A DNA stretch of 64,000 nt, taken from positions 3,547,618-3,611,617 of the forward strand of contig JANPWX010000108.1 of assembly GCA_024734555.1 (NCBI GenBank), written 5' to 3'. The notes under the pieces were generated by a model that had not been told where the DNA came from, did no database searches, and saw only the letters and a list, made by a program, of their open reading frames with translations. This document shows, in pieces, positions 51,501 through 59,880 of this stretch. Numbering within the stretch: position 1 is the first letter of the stretch; every line of letters begins with the position of its first letter. A program made the position numbers and the translations under genes. This DNA comes from Trochalopteron elliotii (lineage: Eukaryota > Chordata > Aves > Passeriformes > Leiothrichidae).

Positions 51501-54500
51501 TACTGTCTATACTATCACTTCTTTATGTGTTACGTGAGTTGCCTTCTTTATACCCTGCAGTGTGTATTATAAAATGCATGATGTAAATCGGCTAAGTTAA
51601 TGTAGATCAAACACAAGTTTATACTTTTTCTGATCTTGGGTAATTTGCCCTGAAGTAAGTGATTTGGGTGCCTCTCTGTCATTAGCTTTTTAATCATGTT
51701 TTTGGGTGTGAAAATTTTAATTCAGTTTCTAATTCCTCCCAGTTCCTAACTGTGCAGTTTTCTTGGTATATAACTGTAATTTTACCTCTAAAGATATCTA
51801 AGTGGACAAAAATTTTCCATGACAAGCAGACAGCTGGAAATAGCTATTTAAAACAAAGTCCCCAAAGTAATCATCCTCCATTTTAGAAAGAAAAGATAAA
51901 TTAATTTAATATGCTGTATACTAAAGGCTGTATTCTGCTCAAATTCCCTGTCAGAAACTGCCACGTAAAACTACATCAGCTATAGAATTACAGAGTATTT
52001 GTAGAAGAGAGTCTTCTTGAACTAACAAGTTTTGTTTACTGATTAAGAAGGAAATTAAAATGTTTGCAAAAATACTTTCCAATTAAAATGTCAGCTCTAA
52101 TAGCAAAAATGCACAGCAATAGTTTTTTCTTTCTGAGACAGAGGTGAAAAGGATGTGAATGTGTTGGGTAAGCGAACAAATACTGTTTCTGCATGAGGTG
52201 ATTTTCTTTCTTTCCTGTAGAATGCTGGGCTGTTAAGGAAGGGGCTGCTTTTCAGGATAACTCTTTTGATGTGTGGAGGAGCCAGCATACTTTATATCCG
52301 CTGGAGGATTATGGGCACAGGACCACCAGCTTTCACTGAAGTAGACAACCCAGCTTCATTTGCTGACAGTCTGTTTGTAAGAGTAAGTTATGAAGTTGCT
52401 TCTTTCTGGCCAGCTCAGAACATTTGTCTTTGTCATAAAATTGAGTTTTCTGTGCTTCTAGGAAACAATCAAGTGGGCAGTTTTTACGTTTCAAGATATG
52501 TGTGATGAGTTACTTTCACTTGTGCTGCTGTGATAATTCTCTGCAATTTTTTTTTAATAGTAGACTATGTATCTTCTTTGCATTCAATTTAGTATGCACT
52601 GTACACATTGAAGCACTTTTCCATTTACTCACTGTTTTTCCCATGCATGCAAGATATTAGCTTTTGCTGGTTTTCATCCCTTTTTCACATACTGTGTTTG
52701 AGGTTTCACCTTCTTTCACAACTAAAGAAAATAGCACAAAGTTCTAGTCTGGTGTATTTGGAGTATGTCTTGGCTATATACCTCTGGTGGCATTAAGATC
52801 TTTCTGGAGATGGAGAATGAATGATGGAGACTTTGGGTGATGTCTTCTGATGTTTTGTCCTGTTGTACGAGATTGTTCTTTTTATATATGAATATTGGTT
52901 GGACAGCACAGAATTGCATTTCCCTGATCTGAGCTAGAGAGTCACCTAGCTATGTTTAAAAGAAAAATTAAAGATTAATCTCACAGCTGTAATAGTAATG
53001 GATATGTAAATAGTTGTAGTCTAACAGTATTCATGGCCTCTTTATTGTGTTACAAGGGAGATGAGGGAAGAGGGAAGGACTAAAGTTGCCCCCTTCCCCC
53101 CCCCCCAAGTTTAGTATCAAATAAATGTTTGTTTTCTCTTTGACTGACAGGCTATAAACTATAATTACTACTATTCACTGAATGCATGGTTGCTGTTGTG
53201 TCCCTGGTGGCTGTGTTTTGATTGGTCAATGGGCTGCATACCCCTCATTAAATCCGTCAGCGACTGGAGGATAATTGCACTAGCAGCACTTTGGTTCTGC
53301 CTAATTGGCCTGATATGCCAAGCTCTGTGCTCAGAAGACAGCCATAAGAGAAGGTAAGAGACAGTGATGAATTTTAAATGCCTGGCCAACTTGAGTACAG
53401 TATTATTTTGTTAAATCCACTACTGATAATTTTAACAATTCAGTGGAACCAGTGTCTAGCAAATGCAGTTCAAATAAATATTTATAGCTGTCATTACAGT
53501 TTTATCCCAATTTGGGTCTATCACTGTACACCAACTAGTAGGAAACAGAGTTGGAGGAGGCATGGATGGCTGCTTTATTCTTTCTCCTGAAGTGGTATTT
53601 TGAGATCCTTAACACTGTAGGTGGTAAAAAGTAATATGTGCTCAAAACACAGTAGGAAATTATGTTTGCTGTTGCCCTTACTTCTTACAAGTCATCATTT
53701 CCTTTAATTTTCTCCTAATAATGAAAGAGGAGATGTACTTTGAAAGCAAATAGAAGTACTCGCCATGGTCATACAGTTAAAAAGTAAAATGCTTGACCCA
53801 TAGTATGTACTCTGAAAACAACTTGTACTTTACCCAAAGGAACTAAAAAAAATTATTTTAAACTGTTCTTTCTCACTACAGGCTTCCGTTTAACTTTGCA
53901 GGTTCTGTTCCCATGGATTTTATGTAGACTTAATTTTTCAGTTCCTTAAAATTTTTCAACTGCTCAATCACAGAATGGTTTGAGCTGGAAGAGACCTTAA
54001 AGGTCAGGTAGTTCCAGTCCCCCTACCACAGGCAGGGACACCTTTCGTGAGATCAGATTTCTCAAAGCCCCATTTATCCTGGCCTTGAACACTTCTAGGA
54101 ATGGGGCGCTATCACTACATGTCCTTCTGAAAAGCCCATCTCCAACTCTCTTGTTGCCTCCTTTAGGCACTGGAAGGCTGCCAGAAGGTCTCCCTGGAGC
54201 CTTCTTTACTCTAGGATACACAACTCCAACTCTCTTGGCCTGTCTTCGTAGGAGATGTGTGCCAGCCTTCTCCTCGTCTTCATGGCCCACCTCTGGACTC
54301 ACTCCAACAGGTCCATGTCATCTCTATCTTGGGGGCCCCAGAGCTGGACACAGCACTCCAGCTAGGATCTCACCAGAGCACAGTAGAGGGGCAGGATCAC
54401 CTCCCTCACCTTGCTGCCCATGCTACTTTGATGCAAGCCAGGATGTGGTTGGCTTTCTGCACTGCAGGTGCACATTGCTGGGTCATGTTCAGCTTCTCAT

Positions 54501-57440
54501 CACTGAACACCCCCAAGTCCTTCTTCTCAGGGCTACTCTTGTGCCATTTTCTGTCCAGCCCATCTTTGTTCTTGGGATTGCCCTGACTCAAGTACCAGAC
54601 CTTGTGCTTGGATTTCATGAAGTTTGCACCAGCCCACCTATCCTATCCAGGTCCCCCTGGATGTCATCCCTTCCCTCCAGTGTATTGACCAGCTGGGTGT
54701 TGTGGGCAAACCTGCTGAGGGTGCACTCAGTCCCACCATCATGTCACCTACAAAGATGTTAAACAGTGCCAGTCCCAATACCAGCCCTTGAGGAACACCA
54801 CTTGTCACTGCACACTGAGCCATTGACTGCAACTCTTTGCATGCAACCATCCAGCCACTTCCTTAGCCACTGAGAGGTCCAGCTGTCAAATCCATGTCTC
54901 CAGTTTAGAGACGAGGATGTCATGCTGGACAGTGTCAAATGATTTGCACAAGTCCAGGCAGGTGATATCACTTGCTCTTCCTTTATCCAGCAAAGCTGTA
55001 ACTCCATTGTAAAAGACTATAAAACTTTTCAGGCACATTTTTTCCATAGTGAAGCCAGATTGGCTTTCACCAATCACCTCCTTATTTTCCAGGTGTCTTA
55101 GCATATTTTTCAGGAGGATCTGTTCCATGATCTTGCCAGGCACAGAGGTGACCTACTGACCTAGTTTCCTGAGCCTACCTTTTTCCCTATTCAAAACATG
55201 AGGGTTATTGAGGGTTGGTAGCTCTCATGGGGGCTGCTTACCGGCTAAGGCAGTTCCCCAGACCAACCCGAAACAGTTCGTGGGTCCTCCAGATCTGCTG
55301 GCTGAGCGTGGTTAAGGCTGGAAGAACAGAGCAAGCTCTGGCTTGGGTTGGAAAGGTGTTTTATTCAGTGCAGCTCCATGTGCCAGGAGTGCACTTGCCA
55401 GAACATGTGCCAGCAAGCCAGAACCCCGGCTTGGGCCCTGTGCTCTCCTCTTACCAGGTCACAGCTGGGCAGAGCACACTCTGGACCAACTGGGGAAGGA
55501 AAGGCGTGGGTCCAGGACAGGGTGATACCAGGTGACATCAGGGGTGTAGGGGTATTTTGGAAGGAACAAACCAAGTACAGACAAATAAACAAAATACAAA
55601 TACAAATTTGAAAACCTCATTCACGCACCGCAACAGGTTATGTCTCCCCTTTTTTAGGCAGTGGGAACTTCAGCAGACTGTCATGACTTCTCGAGTATGA
55701 TGGATAGGAGCTCAGCACTATGTTAGCAACTTCATCCATCAGTTCCCTCAGGATCTGCAAGTGCATCTTGCCAGATCCCTTGGAGCTGTGCACCATCAGG
55801 TTCCTTAGATGTTCTTGAACCTGACCTTTTCCTACAGCAGGCAGTTCTTCGTTCTCCCAGTCTCTGCCTTTGCCTTATGTGACTTGAGCAGTGTTGTTGG
55901 AACACTTGCTGGTGAAGTCCAAGACAAAGAAGTTATTGAATACCTCGGCCTTCTCCATGTCCTGGGTAGCCAGGCTTCCCATTTGCTTCCAGAGAGGGCC
56001 CACATTTTCCAGTCTTCGTTTTATCACCAACATAGGTAATTCTATTGTTCAGAGTACAAAATCTTTTCTTATTCTTTTTTTCCTTCTTATCCCTTCAAAT
56101 GTTTACAGTGCACCCACCTGCCTTTCTGCTGTTCCCATACTTATTTGCACAAATCATTCTGGAGAGAGGGTGGAACTCTCGCTGCAAGTGATGTCATACT
56201 TTCTAGTAAAAATGCACTCACTAAGCCTTTACTGCTAAATAGCTTTTTAGTAAAAAGTGAAGACAAAAAGTATAGTAAAGGCCTAGAACTTGTGGAGAGG
56301 AGAAAAGATCAGGAGGATGCATCTACCTTACAGTGTAGAGATTCTTTTGTAATAAATTAGAATAGAAAATTACCATGTTGGCTGCCTTTGCAAGAAATAT
56401 CTAACATGGGCCTGAAGTTCTTATTCCCTTATGTCAGCTCTGTAAAAGTGAGGTACCTAGACTCTTTTGCCTGAGCTCTGTATAGTCCATAAAGAGCCGA
56501 GTCTATACCTGCTGAGGATGCTAACATTGGTGCCTAAAAACAGGAAGACTGCTCTCAAAAAGTAATTTGTCTCTTCTGTCTGTAGAAGGAGAGTAGATTA
56601 TTAACTTCCAAGTGGTTAACCACAGTGGATTCTACTACCAATGTGTTTGTTAGCAGAAAAACCACCCTCTCAGTTGAATGTGCACCAAAGTTTCTTCTTT
56701 AACAGTGACTTACGTTTTTTGCCCCAATTACTATCTTACAAGGTCCAAAAATAGACAGGTAGTTTTTACCATTGCTTTTCCTGCCTGTGTATTTTAAATA
56801 GGAGTTTTGTAATTAATATGTAATGGGGGTATTTTCTGGCCTGGAAGCATAAATATTGCTGGAAATTATAGCAATGATTTTTTAAGTGCCTCACTTAAAT
56901 TTGATCTTGGTGGCTCTCAAAGGCTGTATTTGAATACCCTGTTCTATATGCACATCCTTCTACAATGTTTAAATAAAGTTTATATGTTAAGTGGAAAAGG
57001 TACTTCTGTTAAGATTTGTAGTTAATCTGAGAATCTTTCTTGTTTGCAGAATCCTTACGCTGGGACTTGGATTTCTTATTATCCCTTTTCTTCCTGCAAG
57101 TAATCTGTTCTTCCGAGTAGGATTTGTTGTTGCAGAGAGAGTCATCTACCTCCCCAGTATTGGATATTGCATTCTTTTTACATATGGATTTAGTCTCTTG
57201 AGTAAGCAAGCCAAGAAAAAGGTACCATCAAAATAATCAGTAAAGTTGTTGATGATGAAGCTGTTCAATTGCATGATTTGTTTCTTAACTTGGCTTTATT
57301 TCCTTAAGAAAATCCTTGCTGTGGCAGTTCTTGGAATCTTGTTGATCAATGTGATGCGCTGTGCACTCCGCAGCAGCCAGTGGAGGTCAGAAGAACAGCT
57401 TTTTAGGAGTGCACTGTCTGTGTGCCCTCTGAATGCAAAA
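24378..57440 (+). CDS. TMTC4: TMTC4, 5' two thirds of the coding sequence (10 exons, 481 residues, 3' end outside window)
   Basis: The spliced product is a TMTC-family multi-pass ER membrane protein. I recognised it from remembered TMTC4 sequence: first luminal loop with FVFDDSEAI, then [63 protein letters not shown] and [12 protein letters not shown]. Exons join as 24378-24539, 29609-29724, 31744-31960, 35923-36010, 46651-46748, 48815-48907, 52221-52382, 53151-53353, 57050-57221 and 57309-57440. All introns are GT-AG and the frame is kept throughout. The known family has about ten hydrophobic helices and a DUF1736 region, followed by luminal TPRs; the human protein is about 741 residues. Here 481 residues end just inside the first TPR, so about 260 residues should lie beyond 64000. 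Family work links TMTC1-4 to O-mannosylation of cadherins, and TMTC4 to ER calcium, the unfolded protein response and hearing loss. No frameshift or stop was seen, so it looks functional. Confidence 0.95.
24540..29608 (+). other. TMTC4: TMTC4 intron (5069 bases)
   Basis: Mostly unique AT-rich sequence. It holds a GC-richer LTR-like block at 28193-28684. The part around 26000-26750 looks free of repeats and might contain conserved non-coding sequence, but this is only an impression. Confidence 0.85.
28193..28684 (+). mobile_element. Candidate solo LTR in TMTC4 intron
   Basis: The block starts TGTATG and ends GTACA, so the tips are inverted copies of TGTA. It is flanked by GTTT on both sides, a possible 4-base target duplication. 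Its interior is much richer in G and C than the intron. It has AATAAA at 28504-28509, about 175 bases before the 3' end. These features fit an LTR in the plus orientation. The short duplication could be chance, and no TATA box was placed. Confidence 0.4.
29609..29724 (+). CDS. TMTC4: TMTC4 exon, residues 55-93 (first luminal loop)
   Basis: The acceptor is ttcttttag at 29608 and the donor gtgaga at 29725. The 116-base exon starts in phase 0 and ends in phase 2, splitting the Arg93 codon. It encodes the rest of the first luminal loop: [17 protein letters not shown], an NTS sequon at residues 78-80 that could be N-glycosylated, and [10 protein letters not shown], one of the most conserved stretches of TMTC proteins. 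Hydrophilic character and the sequon fit a lumenal position; that topology is inferred from the family. Confidence 0.93.
29725..31743 (+). other. TMTC4: TMTC4 intron (2019 bases)
   Basis: Unique sequence apart from a run of 23 T at 30718-30740. Nothing else recognised. Confidence 0.9.
30718..30740. repeat. Poly-T run (23)
   Basis: The longest homopolymer in the window, in a TMTC4 intron. Confidence 0.9.
31744..31960 (+). CDS. TMTC4: TMTC4 exon, residues 93-165 (second membrane helix, start of the third)
   Basis: The acceptor is tttctatacag at 31741-31743 and the donor gtaagt at 31961, close to consensus. The first base completes Arg93, and the exon ends in phase 0 after Cys165. It encodes RINYLFAGG, a hydrophobic helix around residues 105-130 ([19 protein letters not shown]), a short basic loop ([11 protein letters not shown]), and a second helix that runs into HPVHTEC. 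The HPVHTE signature near the membrane border is shared by all TMTC paralogues. Confidence 0.94.
32330..32480 (+). mobile_element. Old CR1 LINE remnant
   Basis: Words such as attctgcattcagttttgc, gctgcaaggacaacactgg and gtgctcagaagagcca parallel the CR1 3' region just after ORF2 in the plus orientation. It is highly diverged and its ends are unclear. Confidence 0.45.
35318..35562 (+). mobile_element. CR1 LINE 3' end
   Basis: In plus orientation it reads gattagatattaggaggaaa, ggcactggcacacactgtcc, gccccatccctggaagtgtt, ggttgggtggagctctgag and tcacttccaacccgaactgg, the usual order of the CR1 3' UTR. It is 5'-truncated. The terminal octamers are worn. Confidence 0.9.
35923..36010 (+). CDS. TMTC4: TMTC4 exon, residues 166-195
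   Basis: The acceptor follows a run of 17 T (35901-35917) and gaaag. The donor is gtaagc at 36011. The 88-base exon starts in phase 0 and ends in phase 1, one base into the Asn195 codon. It encodes [20 protein letters not shown] and then GYCKAFRE. The VGRAD motif and following helix are the hallmark TMTC segment after HPVHTE. The reading joins to the next exon over a 10.6 kb intron with no missing residues by eye. Confidence 0.93.
37800..38000 (-). mobile_element. CR1 LINE internal fragment
   Basis: Minus-strand CR1 from the end of the reverse-transcriptase frame. It runs from about caccaggcactcc through gagctgctgcccaggcc, attttcatgaggcccattc and cttgtcatatcccctcc. It lacks the CR1 3' end and lies about 95 bases from a plus-strand CR1 3' end. 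Confidence 0.6.
38095..38425 (+). mobile_element. CR1 LINE 3' end
   Basis: Plus orientation. It reads gggaaaggtttcaccttgat, gtaaggaggaattttttt, cctccccagagatgtggcag, gactggaggttttcaagatg, ccccttccaaactgagctat and gtgattctttg, in CR1 3'-UTR order. Confidence 0.88.
42478..42990 (-). mobile_element. CR1 LINE, 3' end with reverse-transcriptase remnant
   Basis: The left end is the CR1 3' tip (agaatcacagtgtgg). To the right the minus strand keeps a recognisable CR1 reverse-transcriptase C-terminal frame, with [39 protein letters not shown] and [12 protein letters not shown]. The catalytic FADDTK region reads FVEGTK, so the aspartate pair is lost and the copy is dead. It is 5'-truncated. Confidence 0.93.
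43190..43320 (+). mobile_element. CR1 LINE 3' terminal fragment
   Basis: Plus orientation. It reads ggatgggactctgagcaacc, gtgtccctgcccatggcagg and ggtctcttccaaaccaagct, then atatcattc. It is a short truncated copy about 200 bases from the opposite-facing CR1 at 42478. Confidence 0.88.
46651..46748 (+). CDS. TMTC4: TMTC4 exon, residues 195-227
   Basis: The acceptor is tattttgacag ending at 46650 and the donor gtaagt at 46749. The exon completes Asn195 and ends in phase 0 after Leu227. It carries a polar loop (KEGHTF) and a hydrophobic helix ([20 protein letters not shown]). The MLCKEQGIT motif is near invariant among TMTC proteins and fixes the identity even though the exon encodes only 32 complete codons. 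Confidence 0.94.
46749..48814 (+). other. TMTC4: TMTC4 intron (2066 bases)
   Basis: Unique sequence. A small foldback (aaagtttaaagtttaaaactt) lies near 46965-46985. No mobile element recognised. Confidence 0.9.
48815..48907 (+). CDS. TMTC4: TMTC4 exon, residues 228-258
   Basis: The acceptor is ggttccttag ending at 48814 and the donor gtgagt at 48908. It has 93 bases, exactly 31 codons, phase 0 at both ends. It encodes [19 protein letters not shown] followed by a basic amphipathic stretch, a cytosolic or interfacial loop between membrane helices. This loop varies between species. Because the exon is symmetric, skipping it would keep the frame. Confidence 0.92.
48908..52220 (+). other. TMTC4: TMTC4 intron (3313 bases)
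   Basis: Carries the internally deleted CR1 at 49966-50365; the rest is unique and AT-rich. Confidence 0.9.
49966..50365 (+). mobile_element. CR1 LINE with internal deletion
   Basis: The first 170 bases are from the CR1 reverse-transcriptase region: gccagtcagcctcacatcag, ggtaagatcatggaacagat and caccttcaccaagggcaaat. Near 50155 the sequence jumps to the 3' UTR (ttctttgccatgagggcagt, taccccatccctggaaatgt) and ends at ccattccatgattct. About a kilobase of CR1 is missing between the two parts, as in an internally deleted copy. Confidence 0.88.
52221..52382 (+). CDS. TMTC4: TMTC4 exon, residues 259-312 (start of DUF1736 region)
   Basis: The acceptor is ctttcctgtag ending at 52220 and the donor gtaagt at 52383. 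It has 162 bases, 54 codons, phase 0 at both ends. It encodes a hydrophobic helix and the strongly conserved [20 protein letters not shown] block, which starts the DUF1736 region that defines TMTC proteins. With the next exon it forms the large conserved loop in the middle of the membrane domain. Confidence 0.95.
52383..53150 (+). other. TMTC4: TMTC4 intron (768 bases)
   Basis: Unique sequence with an 11-C run (53096-53106) close to the acceptor. No mobile element recognised. Confidence 0.9.
53151..53353 (+). CDS. TMTC4: TMTC4 exon, residues 313-380 (DUF1736 core and membrane helices)
   Basis: The acceptor is tgactgacag ending at 53150, about 45 bases after a run of 11 C (53096-53106). The donor is gtaaga at 53354. 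The exon starts in phase 0 and ends in phase 2. It encodes [20 protein letters not shown] and [11 protein letters not shown], the DUF1736 core, then a helix ([20 protein letters not shown]) and a charged loop, SEDSHKR. Tyr- and Trp-rich membrane-border residues are typical of GT-C glycosyltransferases. Confidence 0.95.
53965..56035 (-). mobile_element. CR1 LINE, long 5'-truncated copy, split by a solo LTR
   Basis: The 3' tip is at the left (atcacagaatggtttgag). The minus strand then shows the CR1 3' UTR and decayed reverse-transcriptase frames: [10 protein letters not shown] near 54770, then the [20 protein letters not shown] region near 55090-55143. The copy continues on the far side of the LTR (55642-56035) with [20 protein letters not shown] and then NNFFVLDF. 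Frameshifts and stops break it, so it is inactive. The two CR1 parts total about 1.6 kb. Confidence 0.92.
55209..55635 (-). mobile_element. Solo LTR of an endogenous retrovirus, nested in a CR1
   Basis: The 427-base element reads TGTTGCGG...CAACCCTCA on the minus strand, with the canonical TG and CA ends. It is flanked by an exact 6-base target duplication, GGTTAT at 55203-55208 and 55636-55641. A minus-strand AATAAA lies at 55360-55365, in the expected R region. It is GC-rich against its surroundings. Six-base duplications are typical of beta-like (ERVK) and alpha-like groups. No retroviral genes remain, as after recombination between two LTRs. Confidence 0.88.
57050..57221 (+). CDS. TMTC4: TMTC4 exon, residues 380-437
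   Basis: The acceptor is cttgtttgcag ending at 57049 and the donor gtacca at 57222, a weak donor. The first base completes Arg380, and the exon ends in phase 0 after KQAKKK. It encodes the conserved [19 protein letters not shown] and YLPSIGYC motifs and one more hydrophobic segment ([10 protein letters not shown]). The following intron is only 87 bases. If it were retained, the frame would stop after a further four codons (VPSK, then TAA). Confidence 0.94.
57222..57308 (+). other. TMTC4: TMTC4 minimal intron (87 bases)
   Basis: GT-AG, beginning gtaccatc and ending tttccttaag. It is close to the minimal size for a vertebrate intron, has a weak donor and contains an in-frame TAA early on. Confidence 0.9.
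57309..57440 (+). CDS. TMTC4: TMTC4 exon, residues 438-481 (last membrane helix, start of TPR domain)
   Basis: The acceptor is tttccttaag ending at 57308 and the donor gtaagt at 57441. It has 132 bases, 44 codons, phase 0 at both ends. It encodes a final hydrophobic helix ([17 protein letters not shown]) and then [20 protein letters not shown], which starts the first tetratricopeptide repeat. It is the last coding exon seen. The next TMTC4 segment, beginning near HYNIGKNLAD in mammals, was searched for by eye to 64000 and not found. Confidence 0.94.
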
Positions 57441-57670
57441 GTAAGTCACGCATGAACTTCTAAACTTTTTTTACTTTTTTTTAAAAGTGCTTTGAAATTT
57501 GGGGTCAAGGAGGTGTTATGCATAGTTAATATATTGTGCTACAGCGTTATTCACAGTCTTGGCTCGGTTCAGGAATGACATTGACAGGTCAGACATCTAA
57601 ATTACAGTGGTAGCATAGTCAAAATACCAGAAAGTGCAAATTACAATATTGTAATTCAGAATTTGGAGGT

Positions 57671-57696
57671 GGGAGTGGGGAGGTGAGGGAGAGGGG
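57671..57696 (+). promoter_or_regulatory. G-quadruplex-forming motif in TMTC4 intron
   Basis: Four G runs of at least three bases are separated by loops of 3, 6 and 3 bases, which satisfies the standard quadruplex pattern. It is on the coding strand, about 230 bases downstream of an exon, so it would occur in the pre-mRNA. Confidence 0.5.
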
Positions 57697-59739
57697 AGAA
57701 TGCACTTCAAGAAAGGCATCAAGTCGAATTGGATGTACTGCCAATAAAATCTATTTAGAATAATTGTATATATAATTGCAAGTTATTGCAACAAAAATAT
57801 CAAAACAAGGTTAGTAAGTTGTAGCAGTGTATTCAACTGAAAAATGTCTATGCTGTTTTTAGAATCCTTTCTGCGTACCTTCCAGTGGTATAGAAAGCCA
57901 GCACAGCTGGGGGACAAAGCAGCATATCATCAGTGCAATTGTGGGATGTGGGAGTAAAATCTTGCTCCCACTTTTGCTTTTTTACAGCAGCTGAGCAGGC
58001 TAGACTCTTCAGACATGGGTACTGAGGAAAACTGCAATTTTCCCTGCAGGCTTAGTGAGGGAACAAGGAAGATGGTGGGACTGGATAGGATGTTTCACTG
58101 AGCTGAGCAGCAGTGTTCAGTGTCAGAGACTGACTCCAGCCTCCAACAGAGGTGACCTCCACAGCAGTCCTTTGACAGCCAAGAGTGTGATCTGTTGGAG
58201 CATACCACTGAGCCCTGATATTTGAATTTTAGTAAAGAGACTCTTTGAAGAACCTGGGAGTGGGACAGTGCAGCTTGTCAATAAAAATACATTGATGTTT
58301 TAAAAGATTAGATTCCTGTAATCTAGAGTGGTGTCTAGAAAATACCAGTCAAGACACAGGGTTTAAAAAGGAACCTGGGAATGCTCAGCTTCACAAAGAG
58401 AATGATAAACTCAGCATTTACTGGAATACAAATATGCAACAGTGAGCTGTAAAAAACATTTATGGCCATTATTTACAACATGGTGGCATCTTTCAGCAGT
58501 CTGAGATTTTAATACCTAGGAAAAAGCTGTTGTATTTTATTGTGTGGCAGTGGTAGGCAACCATTTTCTTTTTAATGATGACCTCAGTATATCTTGTCTT
58601 CTGGATGACAAGCGTATACTATAAATGGAGCAAATGCAATCTGTTTTCTTTGTGTGTAACTCCATCCATCTGCCATGGTAAGAGTGCTTTAGACAGATCC
58701 ACACTCTTTGCCTGTGCTCCAAGCTCCTTGGACTCCAGCCATGCCTGGCTGGGAAGCTGTGTAGCTGTGCTCCCACAGCACTGCGCTTCAGCCGATAAGC
58801 TGTGCACAAGCTACTGAACTAATGCAGCTGGTTTAAAGCCAATGAATGTACAGGCAAAATGAACTTGTGTTTGTCAACACTGGGCACTGTAGACATGCCT
58901 GAGCTGTATTTCTGCTGGTGACAGCTTGTGCAAGTGGAAAGCATGGAGATGTGAACAGGGAAAGGATTGTAGGCTCACATTCCAATTTTGCTGAAGGGTG
59001 TAACTTCGAAATCACAAAACTAGGGAACTTTTCTAAGCAGGAACATTAGAGAGTCCACGTATGAGAGCCTATCTCTTTTTTTCTTTATAAACTCAGCTAT
59101 ATTTATTAAATTTTGACAAAGGTAAGCGTAAAAATTTGAACCAGGGTTTGTTCTGATCTTAAGTTGTCTTGAAATTGCAGGCTTCCTTGAAAAATGACTC
59201 CACAGGACTTTCTTTCAGTGACCCATTTATTTCAGTGGGAGGCTGGTGCAGACCAAAGAATGGCACATAGATAATAGCTTTTTCTTGTTGTTCTTGGAAC
59301 ATATTAAGTATGTGTAATGTGCTCATGCTTTACTGCCATTATGTAGCAAGATCTCAAAATCTCAAATCCTCACTAGCAGAAAAAGCTGTTCATGTTTTGT
59401 TGTACAGCTCTTTTCAGTTCCAAATTGTCTGTGTGGGAAGCAAAGAGCAAACTTACCCTAATTCTAAATAACAAGTAGTAACACCACTGCCTTGTCTAAT
59501 TTCAAGACTCATTTCTTTAAACATATCTTTATGATAAAAATGAGGAAACTGCATTAAATGAGCTTGTCTGGCACAGTAGTGAATCTGGTGCCTTGAGTGG
59601 TGACACATCTGGCTCAAGAGGATGACATATAAGATCAACTTTAATAAACCATGCCCAGTGACTTTAAAATTTATTGGAAATAATCAGGTACCTTAATGAA
59701 GCTACAAATATTTTGACCTCTAAAAAAGTTCCCCATACA

Positions 59740-59880
59740 GATTTTTAAATGTTTTAAATATTTTTAAATTTATTTTAAATGTTATGTATTTACAATATTT
59801 TAAAATATGTTATATATAAAAATACATATGTTATATTGAAAATGTATGTTATATATATTATGCTTTTTTTTTTTTTTTTA
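59740..59880. repeat. AT-rich low-complexity tract
   Basis: Repeated tttaaa and tatat words with several small inverted repeats, ending in a 16-T run (59864-59879). Confidence 0.8.

Larger units (their letters stand above)
53354..57049 (+). other. TMTC4: TMTC4 intron (3696 bases)
   Basis: More than half is CR1 and the nested LTR. The remaining 1 kb before the next exon is unique sequence. Confidence 0.9.

Noticed and set aside
54085..54762. A 225-codon plus-strand gene
   Set aside because: It is the antisense strand of a CR1 LINE.
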